Part shown: positions 53,918-63,098 of the stretch, piece after piece
Layout: the number at the start of each line of letters is the position of its first letter
Numbering within the stretch: position 1 is the stretch's first letter
Assembly: GCA_036501625.1 (NCBI GenBank)
Contig: DASXZY010000008.1
Span: 261,416 to 325,415 of the forward strand
Source: Palsa-1400 sp036501625
GTDB lineage: Bacteria; Verrucomicrobiota; Verrucomicrobiia; Limisphaerales; Palsa-1400
Direction of reading: 5' to 3'
DNA length: 64,000 nucleotides
Position numbers and translations under genes: made by a program
Notes under the pieces: generated by a model
The model's database searches: none
Told to the model about the DNA's origin: nothing
What the model saw: only the letters and a program-made list of their open reading frames with translations

Positions 53918-54996
53918 GTGTTCCGCGAAAAATCCGCGTGCTGGTCGTCGATGACTCGGCCCTGGCGCGCAAAGCCATCAGCGACATTCTGCGCGACGAC
54001 CCGGAAATCGAGGTCGTCGGCACGGCCAACGATCCTTACATGGCGCGGGATAAAATCATGGAGTTGAACCCCGATGTCCTGACGCTGGACGTGGAGATGC
54101 CGCGCATGGACGGCATCAGTTTTCTGCGAATTTTGCAAAAGCACCGTCCTGTTCCAGCGGTCATTGTCAGCTCGGTGACGCAGGCCGGCTCGAAGGCGGC
54201 CCTGGGAGCTTTGGCGGCCGGGGCGGTGGATGTGCTGGCCAAGCCTTCCGGGCCGCGCACCCTCGGCAATCTCGAAGCGCAATTGGCGTATCGCGTCAAA
54301 GGCGCCGCCGGAGCGCGCGGCATTCCGCCGGTCACCGCCAAGCCCCTCCCCTGCCCCGCCGCCCGCAAAACATATGATCCGCGGCAGATTATCCTGCTCG
54401 GCGCCTCGACTGGCGGCGTGGAAGCTCTTTCGTCCGTGCTGTCCCGGCTGCCGGGAGGATTGCCGGGCATCTGCCTGGTGCAGCATATCCCGCCGGTTTT
54501 TTCCCGGACCTTCGCCGAACGCCTCAACCAGACCTGCAAAATGGAAGTGCGCGAGGCCAGCCAGGGAGATGAGGTGCGCCCCGGGACCTGCCTGGTCGCT
54601 CCGGGAGATTACCATTTGCGGCTGGAGTTTTGGCATGGGCGCTACAGGGTCAAATTGAGCCAATCACCCCTCCTGCATTTTACCCGCCCGGCCGTCGATG
54701 TGCTCTTTGAATCCGCCGCCGCCTGCGCCGGTTCACACGCGGTGGCGGCCCTGCTGACCGGCATGGGGCGGGATGGCGCGCAGGGGATGAAAATGCTCAA
54801 AGCGGCCGGCGCGCGCACGCTGGCGCAAAATGAGGAGACATGCGTCGTTTACGGAATGCCGCGGGCCGCGGTCGAATTGGGCGCGGTGGACCGCCAGGTC
54901 TCTCTGGAGAACTTCCCCCAAGCGATCATCCACGAATTGGACCGCCACGCGCAGCCGGCGGCGGCGCGCCGGGATTGCCAAGTTTATGCCCATTAA
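53914..54996 (+). CDS. cheB: Chemotaxis response regulator and methylesterase CheB
   Basis: The 360-residue protein has a receiver with Asp59 (VLTLDVEMPRMDG) and a methylesterase domain with catalytic Ser in GASTGGVEAL, His in LVQHIPPVFSRTFAERL, and Asp in TGMGRDGAQGM. It removes methyl groups and deamidates receptors. It overlaps the upstream HDOD gene by four bases and the next cheY by 11. Confidence 0.96.
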   Translation: MSVPRKIRVLVVDDSALARKAISDILRDDPEIEVVGTANDPYMARDKIMELNPDVLTLDVEMPRMDGISFLRILQKHRPVPAVIVSSVTQAGSKAALGALAAGAVDVLAKPSGPRTLGNLEAQLAYRVKGAAGARGIPPVTAKPLPCPAARKTYDPRQIILLGASTGGVEALSSVLSRLPGGLPGICLVQHIPPVFSRTFAERLNQTCKMEVREASQGDEVRPGTCLVAPGDYHLRLEFWHGRYRVKLSQSPLLHFTRPAVDVLFESAAACAGSHAVAALLTGMGRDGAQGMKMLKAAGARTLAQNEETCVVYGMPRAAVELGAVDRQVSLENFPQAIIHELDRHAQPAAARRDCQVYAH

Positions 54997-55378
54997 AATT
55001 CTCAGCATCGATGACAGCAGGACGATCCGCCTGATCGTCACCCGCGCGCTCATGCCCTACGATTGCGTGGTCGTCGAAGCCGCCAACGGCCAGGAAGGCT
55101 TGGCCGCGGCCGCGCGGGAAAAACCAGACCTCATCCTGCTGGACATTACCATGCCGGTCATGGACGGCGTCACCATGCTTGCCGAATTGCGGCAAGACCC
55201 GGCCCTGAAAGATTTGCCCGTGATTATGCTGACCGCGGAATCGGGCCGCGAGAACGTGCTGCACATCGCCAAGCTGGGCGTCCACGATTATCTGGTCAAA
55301 CCGTTCCGAGCCGAGCAATTAATCGAAAAGGCCTCGCGCGCGGTTCGGTTGGAACGAAAGGCGGACAAGGCAGCTTGA
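54986..55378 (+). CDS. Response regulator, CheY type
   Basis: The 130-residue receiver has the acidic residues SIDDSRT, phospho-acceptor Asp53 in LLDITMPVMDG, MLTAESGRE and VKPFRAE. It starts at ATG 54986 inside the end of cheB. It is the likely output of CheA in this cluster, with its target unknown. Confidence 0.95.
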   Translation: MPIKILSIDDSRTIRLIVTRALMPYDCVVVEAANGQEGLAAAAREKPDLILLDITMPVMDGVTMLAELRQDPALKDLPVIMLTAESGRENVLHIAKLGVHDYLVKPFRAEQLIEKASRAVRLERKADKAA

Positions 55379-55385
55379 ACGAATC

Positions 55386-56129
55386 ATGAGAAGTTTTGAA
55401 ACAGAAATGATCGCCCGGCGTTTCGGCTTGGAACCAATCCCCGAAAGCGTGCTGCGGCTGACCAATTTGATCGCGCGCCAGGATGCCGATTTGGAGGCCA
55501 TCGCGAAGGTCATCCGCGAGGACCCGGCGCTGACGGCGCGCCTGCTGCGCATGACCCAGCGGCCCGGGCGGAATGAACAGCCGTCCGATGAATCGGCGGT
55601 GGAAATCGCGTTGATGCGCTCCGGGCTGGGCCTGGTTTTTCTGCTGGCCATGGGCGACTTGCTCACGCGGGCGTTGAAGAAGACGTTCACGGTCATGCTG
55701 GCCCTGAAACTTGACGCGGTTAATCCGCGGGACGTGACGCCCATCACCGAGGAGCACATGCTGTGCGAAGTGGATTTTCGCGGCAAGGCCATCGGAAAAA
55801 TCCAGCTTCGCTTGACTGAACAAACCGGGCGCATGCTGGCGGCGCGGATGTTGAGCGTGCCGGCGGACCTGCTTTCCTCCAGCGGCGAGAAGGACGACGC
55901 TGTCAACGAACTGGCAAACATGATCGCCGGCAATTTCCTATCCAACCTGGCCGACGCGGGCCTGCCCTGCCAGTTGACTGTTCCCATTGTTTATCGCACT
56001 TCCGAGTTCACCATCCGCTCGGTCGCGGGCGGGATTTGCGAGCGCATGGCCTTTCGGTCCCCGGAAGCCAAAATGTTTCTCGACGTATCCGTCAATCCCT
56101 GGAACGACGGCCGGGGCGCGCTCAAGTAA
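55386..56129 (+). CDS. HDOD-CheX fusion, probable CheY-P phosphatase
   Basis: The 247-residue protein joins a short HDOD-like N-terminal part (residues 1-95, PESVLRLTNLIARQDADLEA, IREDPALTARLLRM) to a CheC/CheX domain. The phosphatase signature is visible: Asp, then Glu and Asn in DAVNELANMIAGN, followed by Pro about 22 residues on. CheX/CheC proteins dephosphorylate CheY. The HDOD part is too short to be complete. The fusion may tie phosphatase activity to a signal. It follows cheY by seven bases and converges on the MFS pseudogene with eight bases of overlap. Confidence 0.82.
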   Translation: MRSFETEMIARRFGLEPIPESVLRLTNLIARQDADLEAIAKVIREDPALTARLLRMTQRPGRNEQPSDESAVEIALMRSGLGLVFLLAMGDLLTRALKKTFTVMLALKLDAVNPRDVTPITEEHMLCEVDFRGKAIGKIQLRLTEQTGRMLAARMLSVPADLLSSSGEKDDAVNELANMIAGNFLSNLADAGLPCQLTVPIVYRTSEFTIRSVAGGICERMAFRSPEAKMFLDVSVNPWNDGRGALK

Positions 56130-57317
56130 CGGAAGAAAACACTCTCGCCCGGCGTTCCGGCCCAAAGATAATGACCGCGGCGCCGAGGCAAAAAGCGGCC
56201 GCGGCCGTCATGGCCATCGCATGGGCGTAGGTGCTGCTTTTGGAAAGTTCCGCCTCAACGTAGGCCGCGTTGCCGGCCAGCAGGACGCCGCATTGGTAGG
56301 CAAAGCCCGGCAGGAAACCGCGCACGGCGTTGGGCGACACTTCGATGATGTGCGCCGGGATGACGCCCCACGCTCCTTGCACCATGAATTGCATCAGGAA
56401 GGCTCCCGCCGCCAGGGCCGCGGCCGTCCGGCCGGAAGTCCAAAGTGGAATGGCGGCCGCGGCCAGCAACAATGCCAGGGCCATGCTTCGCCGCCGGCCC
56501 GCCTTGTCAGATAAAAGCCCGAAAAAAATGCCTCCGGCGATCGCTCCCAGATTGTAAATGATCGCGGTGTTGCCGACCTGCGCCTTGCTGAAATGGCGCT
56601 CCTGTTCCAGGAAACTCGGATACAAATCCTGCGTGCCGTGCGAGGCCAGGTTCATCATGGCCATCAATACTGTCAAATATATGAACAATTTCCAATTCGC
56701 GGCCGCCGCGCGGGCCAGGCCGGACCACGAGCTTGCGCGATGTTCCCGCCAGGCCTCCGATTCTTTGACTTTCCAGCGCACCAACAGGGCCAGCAGCGCG
56801 GGCAGCCCGCCAGGAAAAAGAGCGCGCGCCAGCTCCAGTTGTCCGGCAGAAAGCGGAAACAGCACGCCGCCAGCAAGTAGCCGCACGGGTAGCCTTGCTG
56901 CAAAAGCCCGGATAGAACTCCCCGCCACCGCGGCGGGGCTGTTTCCATCGAGAGCGCCGCGCCCACACCCCATTCCCCGCCCATCCCAATGCCAAAGAGA
57001 GCCCGGCAAACCATGAACACGCCGAAGGTCGGGGCGAGGCCGGAAAGGACTTCGGCGACCGAGAAAAAGACCAGGTTGGCCATCATTGGGCGGCGCCGCC
57101 CGTAACGATCGGCCAGCAATCCGAAAAGCAAAGCGCCCAGCGGGCGAAAAGCCAGGGTCACAGTGATGGCCAGCGTCATGCGGTCCTTGAGAGACACATG
57201 AAAATCCGCCGCCGCTTTCGAGAGGACGAAGACGAGGACAAAGAAATCAAAAGCATCCATCATCCAGCCCAAAAAGCTGGCAGCCACGGCATAGACGGCG
57301 TCGTTTTGCGATTTCAA
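56122..57317 (-). pseudogene. MFS transporter broken by a frameshift
   Basis: The first frame (57317 downward) encodes a normal MFS start: AASFLGWMMDAFDFFVLVFV, the loop DRYGRRRPMM and ALFGIGMGGEWGVGAAL, ending meaningfully at RALFFLAG. From about 56820 the other frame continues with LPALLALLVRWKVKESEAWR and the second half with LLSDKAGRRRSM and FMVQGAWGVIPAH, stopping at 56122. One extra base near 56800-56822 joins them into a protein of about 398 residues. A sequencing error is possible. The whole resembles the sialate/lactate (metabolite:H+ symporter) family. Confidence 0.8.
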
Positions 57318-57456
57318 AATTGGCTAAAAGGTTATCCTTAAATAAGAAGGCTTCTACGGCAATGGATTTTGGCGGCAGGCAAGGCGGCCCCGCCGCGCGG
57401 ACGTCAAAGGAACAAGCGGACACGGGCCATTCGCGGCCTCTTTTTCATCGAAAATG

Positions 57457-57489
57457 CCGTGTTTTGGCTTGTTCAGCCTTGTTTTGCCG
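57457..57489. repeat. Copy B of the degenerate dispersed motif
   Basis: The 12-mer CCGTGTTTTGGC at 57457-57468 is identical to 12027-12038, and 57466-57489 matches 12006-12029 at 21 of 24 bases. Both copies lie in gene-free spacers. Confidence 0.4.
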
Positions 57490-57590
57490 TTGATTGCCTT
57501 GATCTGAGTGAGTTTTTTACATTTTTTTTTTGGAAAAAGCCCAGGCAAATTCCCGAAAAGAACACGCGCCGAAGCGCAACATGACACCAT

Positions 57591-57612
57591 ATTACCATGC
57601 TTTGATGGTAAT
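57591..57612. repeat. Perfect inverted repeat in the dnaE2/MFS spacer
   Basis: ATTACCAT and ATGGTAAT form eight-base perfect arms around a six-base GCTTTG loop. No T-run follows on either strand, so a regulatory or structural role is as likely as termination. Confidence 0.45.
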
Positions 57613-57743
57613 GCAATACAAAAACCGCAACAGACTCAATCTAGTAAAATTACAACGTTTTAAGGACGGCGCGTTCACTTTCGGCGGCCGTCCAGATGCG
57701 GGATTAGATACCCTGGATGTCTATTGCTATGTTAAACACGGAG

Positions 57744-60700
57744 TCAGTGGAAATCGTAGGACTCGGAGCCTTGGAAAGGGCCGGATGGGAGGCGCTCGAT
57801 TTTGTCAGCTTTGACATGGGTGACGCCGTCGGCGTGTTGCAGCGGGCCTTCGATCAATAAGAATCGTTCCTCCGTGATTCGCAGCCGGCAGGCTTCGAAA
57901 ACGGGCGGGGCGACGATCACATTGCTGATGCCCGTCTCGTCTTCCAGCGAGATAAAAACGAATCCCTTGGCCGTGCCAGGGCGCTGCCGGCAGATCACGT
58001 TGCCCGCGACGCGGACGCGCCGCCCGTTTTCGATCGAGGCCAGTTGGGCCGCCGGGCAAACATCGCGCAAACGCGGGCGCAGGAGCGCCATCGGATGTTT
58101 GCCGGTGGTCAGCCCCATGCCGCTGAAATCAGCCTGGATGCGCTCGGCGTAATTCATGGGCGGCAATGGCGAAGGGACGGGCCCCTCATCGATTTTGGCC
58201 AGCAAATCATCCAAGGGCAGGCGCGACTCCGCTTCCCACAAGGCCTGGCGGCGGTGGGACGCGAAACCATTGAGCGCCCCGATTTTGGCGAGCACACGCA
58301 ATTCGTCCTTGTTCAAGCGCGCGCGATTTTTGAAATCCGCCAGCGACGCGAAAGGCGCGCGGCGCCGTTCCTCAACGATTTGCAGCGCATGCGCTTTGCT
58401 CAACGTTTTGACAACGCGCAATCCCAGGCGGATGGAATCGCCGGAATTGACCGTGCAATCCCATTCCGAGTTCGCGACGCAGGCGGGCAGAAATTTGACG
58501 CCGTGGCGCTGGGCATCCTTGATGAGCGTGGCGGACGAATAGAAACCCATGGGCTGGTTGTTGAGCAGGCTGGCGAAAAATTCCGGCGCGCGATGCGTCT
58601 TGTAACAGGCCGAAGCGTAAGCCAGATGCGCGAAGCTGATGGCGTGCGATTCGGGAAAGCCGTAAAGGGCAAAGGAACTGACGGTCGTGATAATCTGCTC
58701 AATGACCGCGGCGGAATGCCCTTTGCGCTCCAGGGCGGCGCGAAGTTTCGTCTTGACTCGATCCATGCGCTCCTGCGAGCGGTGATAACTCAAGGCCCGG
58801 CGCAATTCCTCGGCCTCCGCCCCGCTGAAATCGGCCATCATCATGGCGATTTGCAGCATCTGCTCCTGAAACAACGGCACGCCCAAGGTCCGCTCCAGCA
58901 CCGGCTTCAAATCTTCGTGAAAGTATGTGACAGGCTCCCGGCCCGCCCGCCGCGCCAGGTAAGGATGCATCAAATGGCCGACGATCGGCCCCGGCCGGAT
59001 GATGGCCACCTCGATGCAAATATCGTAAAAGCAGGCCGGCTTCATGCGCGGCAGCGTCGCCATCTGCGCCCGGCTTTCGATCTGGAACAAACCGATGGTG
59101 TCGGCTTGTTGAATGGCCTCATAGACTTTGGGGTCGTCCGGCGGCAATTGCGCCAATTCCAGGGGCCGGCCGCGCCCGCGCGCCAGTTCCACCGCGTCCT
59201 GCAAAACGGACATCATGCCCAGCCCGAGAAAATCCACTTTGATGATGCCCAGGTCTTCGCAATCGTCCTTGTCCCATTGGGCCACGACGCGATTGGGCAT
59301 CGAGGCGCGTTCCAAAGGCATGACGGAATCGAGTTTGCCTCGCGAGACAATCATCCCGCCGGAATGCTGGCCGAGATGGCGCGGCAGCCCGCGCATGGCT
59401 TCGCATAACCTGGCAAAAACGGCGGCGCGCGGATGCCGCGCGGGCAAGCCGGCCTGGTCCATTTGCTGGGGCAAATCCAGCGTGTGGGGAAAATCGCCGT
59501 TGGCAAAAAGCCTGGAAAAACGGTCGAGAATGTCCGGGGAAAGATTGAGCGCCTTGCCGACCTCGCGGGCGGCGCTGCGGCCGCGATACGTGATGACGTT
59601 GGCCGTCATGGCCGCGCCGTTCTGGCCGTAACGGCGGTAGGTTTCCTGGATGACGCGCTCGCGGCGGGCGCCGCTGGGCAGGTCAATATCAATATCCGGC
59701 CAGCTTTGCGTGCGGCCCTCCGTCAGAAAACGCTCAAAGAGCGTGTTGAACTTGAGCGGATCGACCGAAGTCAGGCCGAGGCAAAAACAGACGGTGCTGT
59801 TGGCCGCGCTTCCCCGGCCCTGGGCCATGATGTTTTGGGCGCGGCAAAATTCCACCATATCCCAGACAACAAGAAAATAACCGGCCACCTTGAGTTTTTT
59901 GATCAAGGCCAGTTCCTTCTCCATTTGGGCGCGGACCTTCTCCGGCGCCGTGCCGCCGTAGCGTTTGCGCGCGCCGGCAAAGGATTGCTCGCGCAAAAAG
60001 GAATCCATGTCGTGGCCCGGCGGCGTGTCGTATTGGGGAAACTCGTAGCCGAGATTCTCCAGCGTGAATTCAAGGCGTTCGGCCAGGCGCGCGGTGTTCT
60101 CCACGGCGGCGGGGCAATCCCGGAATAGTTCCCGCATTTGCCGCGTGTTTTTCAAATAGCATTCCGCGTTGCGGGAAAGCAGCGGGCCGGCCGCGTCCAG
60201 GTTGGTGTGATGGCGGATGCACGTGAAAACGTCGAGCAAGACGCGCTCCGATTCCGCCGCGTAAAGGGCTCCATTGGTGGCGAGCAGCGGGAGGTTGGAT
60301 TGGGCCGCCAATTCGCTTTGCGCGCGGACGATGCGTTCCTCGCCGCGAATGCGATGCCGTTGCGTTTCGATGTAGAGATTCTCCGCGCCAAAAATATCGC
60401 TCAACCTGGCGATGACGGCCATCGGGTTTCGCCGGCCCAGAATGGATTGCACGAGCGGGCCGTCCTCGGCGCCGGTCAGGGCCGCGAGGCCGCCGGCAAA
60501 TTCCGGCAACTCATCCCATCGCACGGCCGCCTTGCCTTTTTCGGCGCGCAAGTGGCAGCGAGTCAGCAGGCGGCAAATATTTTGGTAGCCCGTCCTCGTT
60601 CGCGCCAGCACTGGCAAAACAGTTTGGTCTTCCATCGCCAAATCCGCGCCGACGATGGGGCGCACGCCTTGTTCCCTGGCCCGGCCATGCAAACGCGGCG

Positions 60701-60842
60701 CGCCATAGACGCCATTGCGGTCGCACACGGCCAGAGCTGGCATGCCCAACTCGGCCGCACGCTCGGCCAGGCGTTCCGGCAGCGACGCTCCGCGCAAAAA
60801 ACTAAAGGCGCTCCGGGCGTGAAGTTCGACGTACTCAGTCAT
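57744..60842 (-). CDS. dnaE2: Error-prone DNA polymerase DnaE2
   Basis: From ATG 60842 (MTEYVELHARSAFSFL) the product is 1,032 residues. The PHP domain leads (ALAVCDRNGVYGAPRLH), then the polymerase core with catalytic acids in SWPDIDIDLPSGAR and ARGRGRPLELAQL, a helix-hairpin-helix, and an OB-fold end (FVFISLEDETGISNVIV). DnaE2 makes damage-induced mutations with ImuA and ImuB. Its start overlaps the end of imuB by eight bases. The longer in-frame start would add 42 unconserved residues. Confidence 0.96.
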   Translation of the reverse strand: MTEYVELHARSAFSFLRGASLPERLAERAAELGMPALAVCDRNGVYGAPRLHGRAREQGVRPIVGADLAMEDQTVLPVLARTRTGYQNICRLLTRCHLRAEKGKAAVRWDELPEFAGGLAALTGAEDGPLVQSILGRRNPMAVIARLSDIFGAENLYIETQRHRIRGEERIVRAQSELAAQSNLPLLATNGALYAAESERVLLDVFTCIRHHTNLDAAGPLLSRNAECYLKNTRQMRELFRDCPAAVENTARLAERLEFTLENLGYEFPQYDTPPGHDMDSFLREQSFAGARKRYGGTAPEKVRAQMEKELALIKKLKVAGYFLVVWDMVEFCRAQNIMAQGRGSAANSTVCFCLGLTSVDPLKFNTLFERFLTEGRTQSWPDIDIDLPSGARRERVIQETYRRYGQNGAAMTANVITYRGRSAAREVGKALNLSPDILDRFSRLFANGDFPHTLDLPQQMDQAGLPARHPRAAVFARLCEAMRGLPRHLGQHSGGMIVSRGKLDSVMPLERASMPNRVVAQWDKDDCEDLGIIKVDFLGLGMMSVLQDAVELARGRGRPLELAQLPPDDPKVYEAIQQADTIGLFQIESRAQMATLPRMKPACFYDICIEVAIIRPGPIVGHLMHPYLARRAGREPVTYFHEDLKPVLERTLGVPLFQEQMLQIAMMMADFSGAEAEELRRALSYHRSQERMDRVKTKLRAALERKGHSAAVIEQIITTVSSFALYGFPESHAISFAHLAYASACYKTHRAPEFFASLLNNQPMGFYSSATLIKDAQRHGVKFLPACVANSEWDCTVNSGDSIRLGLRVVKTLSKAHALQIVEERRRAPFASLADFKNRARLNKDELRVLAKIGALNGFASHRRQALWEAESRLPLDDLLAKIDEGPVPSPLPPMNYAERIQADFSGMGLTTGKHPMALLRPRLRDVCPAAQLASIENGRRVRVAGNVICRQRPGTAKGFVFISLEDETGISNVIVAPPVFEACRLRITEERFLLIEGPLQHADGVTHVKADKIERLPSGPFQGSESYDFH

Positions 60843-62304
60843 AAACGCCCTCCACGAAACATCCCTCCGGCGAACGGAACACGCGGTAAAGCCCGGCCTC
60901 GGTTTGCACGTCCCATTCCTCCCTGGCCCACGAACGGCCCGGCTCCCACCAATCGCCCGAACTGGCAAACGGCCCTTGCGTCGCGACCACGGGGCCGCGG
61001 CAGCGCTGGCTGTGAATCAACGCGGGCTGGTTTCCGCGAAATTCAACGTGCGCGGCCAGCGGCGGGCGAAACCGCCGCAATTGAAGCCCCTGCCGAATCG
61101 AATTTTCTCGCGGAGCAACCGGCAGCGGCGTTTTGCCGGAGGAAAATTCCGGCGCGGCCATGCGGAAGCTGTCCGGGCGCAGGCTGGCGGACAATTGCGG
61201 GGAACCGGCGTTGTCCGGGCCGCACAGGACGGACAGGCGCGCCAGCGTTTCCGCGAATTGGTTGGGATCGCGCAAAGCGGCCTCGAACAAGCCAAATTGA
61301 TGGCGGCCGGCTTTTCCGGGTTCGGCGCGAAGCTCCAAAGCGGTCACGGGAGAATCGGCGCGCAATGTCTCCAGGTGCGTCTGCAACATGCGGAAAAGAA
61401 TTTGCAGATTGTTCGTCGGCGACGGAATTTTAAAGACGCGTTCGTAATGATCGCCGGAGGCCAGGGCCAGGCGCAAATGCAATTCCGCCACGACCAGATA
61501 AACCGCGTCCAGCCGCAGGGCCAGTTGCCCGATAAACCGGTTCAGGACAAAGAGCAGCGCTTCGGTTGTTTCGATTTCGCGCTCGAAATCCATGCGCTCA
61601 GCAAATTCCACCGGGGGCGAAACCAATTTTAACGGGCGGCGCGTTTCAATCGTTTCGAGCAATTGGACCGCCTCCTGGCCCAGGCGCGCCGCGATCTGGT
61701 CCTTGCCCAGGGCCGCGAAGTTCCCGATGGTTTGAACGCCCCACAAGTCGAGCGCTTGCAGAATTTCCATCGGGGGCCGCAGCGCGGAAACGGGCATGTC
61801 AAAAATAAATTTTTTCGGGTCAGCCAGCCACAGCGCTGGCGCGGCCGCCCGCGCGGCCAGCCAGGCCAGGCCGGGATTGGGGCCAAACCCGGCGCGGGCG
61901 TCCAAATTAAACCGCGCCAGGGCGCCCAATAATTTCGCGGCCCAGGCCCGCGCGGCCGCTTCGGTTTGCAAAGGCAGTCCTGTCAAGTCTAACGTGCAAA
62001 CACCCGGGGCCGTGGATTCGATGTTTGGGGAAAAGGCGAAAGCCGTTTGCAGCAGGATTTCGGCGGCGCACAATTCCTGGGCGGCGTTGCGGTTTCTCAC
62101 GGCCAGGCCCGGACAGCGCGCGGCAGCCTGGCTCGGTGTCATGCCGGCCTCGACTCCTTGACGGCGCGCCGCCGCCGTAGGCTCCACGACAACCGGCTTG
62201 GCCAAGCGGGCATCGACCAGGGCCACGGCTTGCCCGCGCAGTTCAGGCTCCGGCCGAAGCGCGGCCTGAAGGAAAAAATCCGGCAATTGAACGACGGCGA
62301 ACAT
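60835..62304 (-). CDS. imuB: Y-family polymerase-like protein ImuB
   Basis: The 489-residue protein is a Y-family polymerase relative. The positions of the catalytic carboxylates are changed: the first motif reads QLPDFFLQA, where active Pol IV has DMDCFFA, and the SxDE region reads STAPGVCTLDLTG. This fits the inactive ImuB class, which acts as a bridge to the beta clamp and DnaE2. It lies three bases after imuA. Its C-terminal segment includes the ending YRVFRSPEGCFVEGVYD, common in ImuB. Confidence 0.94.
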   Translation of the reverse strand: MFAVVQLPDFFLQAALRPEPELRGQAVALVDARLAKPVVVEPTAAARRQGVEAGMTPSQAAARCPGLAVRNRNAAQELCAAEILLQTAFAFSPNIESTAPGVCTLDLTGLPLQTEAAARAWAAKLLGALARFNLDARAGFGPNPGLAWLAARAAAPALWLADPKKFIFDMPVSALRPPMEILQALDLWGVQTIGNFAALGKDQIAARLGQEAVQLLETIETRRPLKLVSPPVEFAERMDFEREIETTEALLFVLNRFIGQLALRLDAVYLVVAELHLRLALASGDHYERVFKIPSPTNNLQILFRMLQTHLETLRADSPVTALELRAEPGKAGRHQFGLFEAALRDPNQFAETLARLSVLCGPDNAGSPQLSASLRPDSFRMAAPEFSSGKTPLPVAPRENSIRQGLQLRRFRPPLAAHVEFRGNQPALIHSQRCRGPVVATQGPFASSGDWWEPGRSWAREEWDVQTEAGLYRVFRSPEGCFVEGVYD

Positions 62305-62307
62305 GGG

Positions 62308-62958
62308 TCATGCCGAGTGGAGATTCGCGTTTCGCTGCCCCAGGGCGTCCGCCTCCCAGCTTGCGGCATCCACCAGCTCAGGCGCGTCGCGTTCCAGGTC
62401 GCGGAGCGCGAAGCTCGTTTTCAGGACGAAGCGCGCCCGCGCGGCCGGGATCATCGGGCGCGGCGTGATGGCCAGGCAAATGGCGGAGGTGGTTTCGACC
62501 AGCCTTTGAAAACGATACCAGGTGGTGGCCGGAATTTTGCGGAGTTGAGCTTCCGGGTTGAGTTTCAAATCCAGGAAAATCAGGGGCAGATTGCCATCGC
62601 GCAAAAGCAGGTCGGCCGCTTTCAAGGCAGTTTCCGCGTCGCGGCAGCGAATCCACAGCAACCGCGCCAATTCGGCCGGCTCCAGCGCGGAAACGTCGAG
62701 GGAATCAAAGCCATCGACGGCCGCCATGATTTGATTTCGCGCGGCGGCGTGAGCGATGAGCGCGCGCATCATTGTGGCGCTGCCGGTTGATTCACGGCCG
62801 GCCGACAATTCATTCAAAGCGCCCTTGACCAGGCAATTCTGGAACAGGTCCGGCTCCGGCCCGGACTCGCGCGCCGGTTTGGCCTCCAAACGCATCCTCA
62901 TGCCGGGAAATTTTTCGGCCAGGGCCTGGCGCAATTGAATGACTTTCAACGAAGGCAT
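62308..62958 (-). CDS. imuA: ImuA-like protein of the mutagenesis cassette
   Basis: From ATG 62958 (MPSLKVIQLRQALAEKFPG) the 216-residue product has RecA-like segments (ARLLWIRCRDAETALKAADLL, PLIFLDLKLNPEAQLRKI, TTWYRFQRLVETTSAICLAI) but no Walker A motif, as in the shorter ImuA proteins. It is required with ImuB and DnaE2 for induced mutagenesis in other bacteria. It is the first gene of the cassette. A possible -35 TTGATT, 17 bases, then TAGGGT lies upstream; no recognised LexA box was found. Confidence 0.85.
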   Translation of the reverse strand: MPSLKVIQLRQALAEKFPGMRMRLEAKPARESGPEPDLFQNCLVKGALNELSAGRESTGSATMMRALIAHAAARNQIMAAVDGFDSLDVSALEPAELARLLWIRCRDAETALKAADLLLRDGNLPLIFLDLKLNPEAQLRKIPATTWYRFQRLVETTSAICLAITPRPMIPAARARFVLKTSFALRDLERDAPELVDAASWEADALGQRNANLHSA

Positions 62959-63028
62959 AATCCGCACTTTTAACCCTATGCCGCCAAGCGCGAACAATCA
63001 ATCTTAAACCATCGCCCGTGACAAATGT

Positions 63029-63073
63029 ACAAAAAAATTCTTCGTTACCAGCAAGCATTGATAACGAAGAATT
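63029..63073 (-). terminator. Rho-independent terminator after the surface-protein gene
   Basis: On the minus strand, perfect 12-base arms AATTCTTCGTTA and TAACGAAGAATT enclose a 14-base loop and are followed by a run of T. It lies 25 bases after the surface-protein stop and before imuA, so it separates the two transcripts. Confidence 0.8.
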
Positions 63074-63098
63074 CCCTTTCGCGCCTGGGCGCGCCGCA

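Larger units (their letters stand above)
57318..57743. other. 426-base AT-richer spacer without a convincing gene
   Basis: This stretch lies between the MFS gene start and the dnaE2 3' end. The open frames here have no recognisable domain. It carries a related copy of the 12006 motif (57457-57489), a hairpin with perfect eight-base arms (57591-57612), and a 16-base word identical to a conserved 16S rRNA segment (57701-57716). Base composition from about 57580 is visibly AT-richer than the flanks. Confidence 0.6.

Noticed and set aside
49911..56129. Full flagellar chemotaxis operon
   Set aside because: No receptor, cheD, cheZ, fli or mot gene is present.
57701..57716. Partial 16S rRNA gene
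   Set aside because: Only the 16-base core matches; flanking sequence does not align with rRNA, so it is reported only as a curiosity.
57530..57814. 94-codon plus-strand frame in the spacer before dnaE2
   Set aside because: Overlaps the dnaE2 3' end, has no domain, and crosses the hairpin and 16S-like word.
58044..59408. 454-codon plus-strand frame opposite dnaE2
   Set aside because: Antisense shadow of the conserved polymerase core.
62959..63028. LexA box upstream of imuA
   Set aside because: Neither the CTGT-N8-ACAG nor the GAAC-N4-GTTC type is present; TGTACA here is too short to claim.
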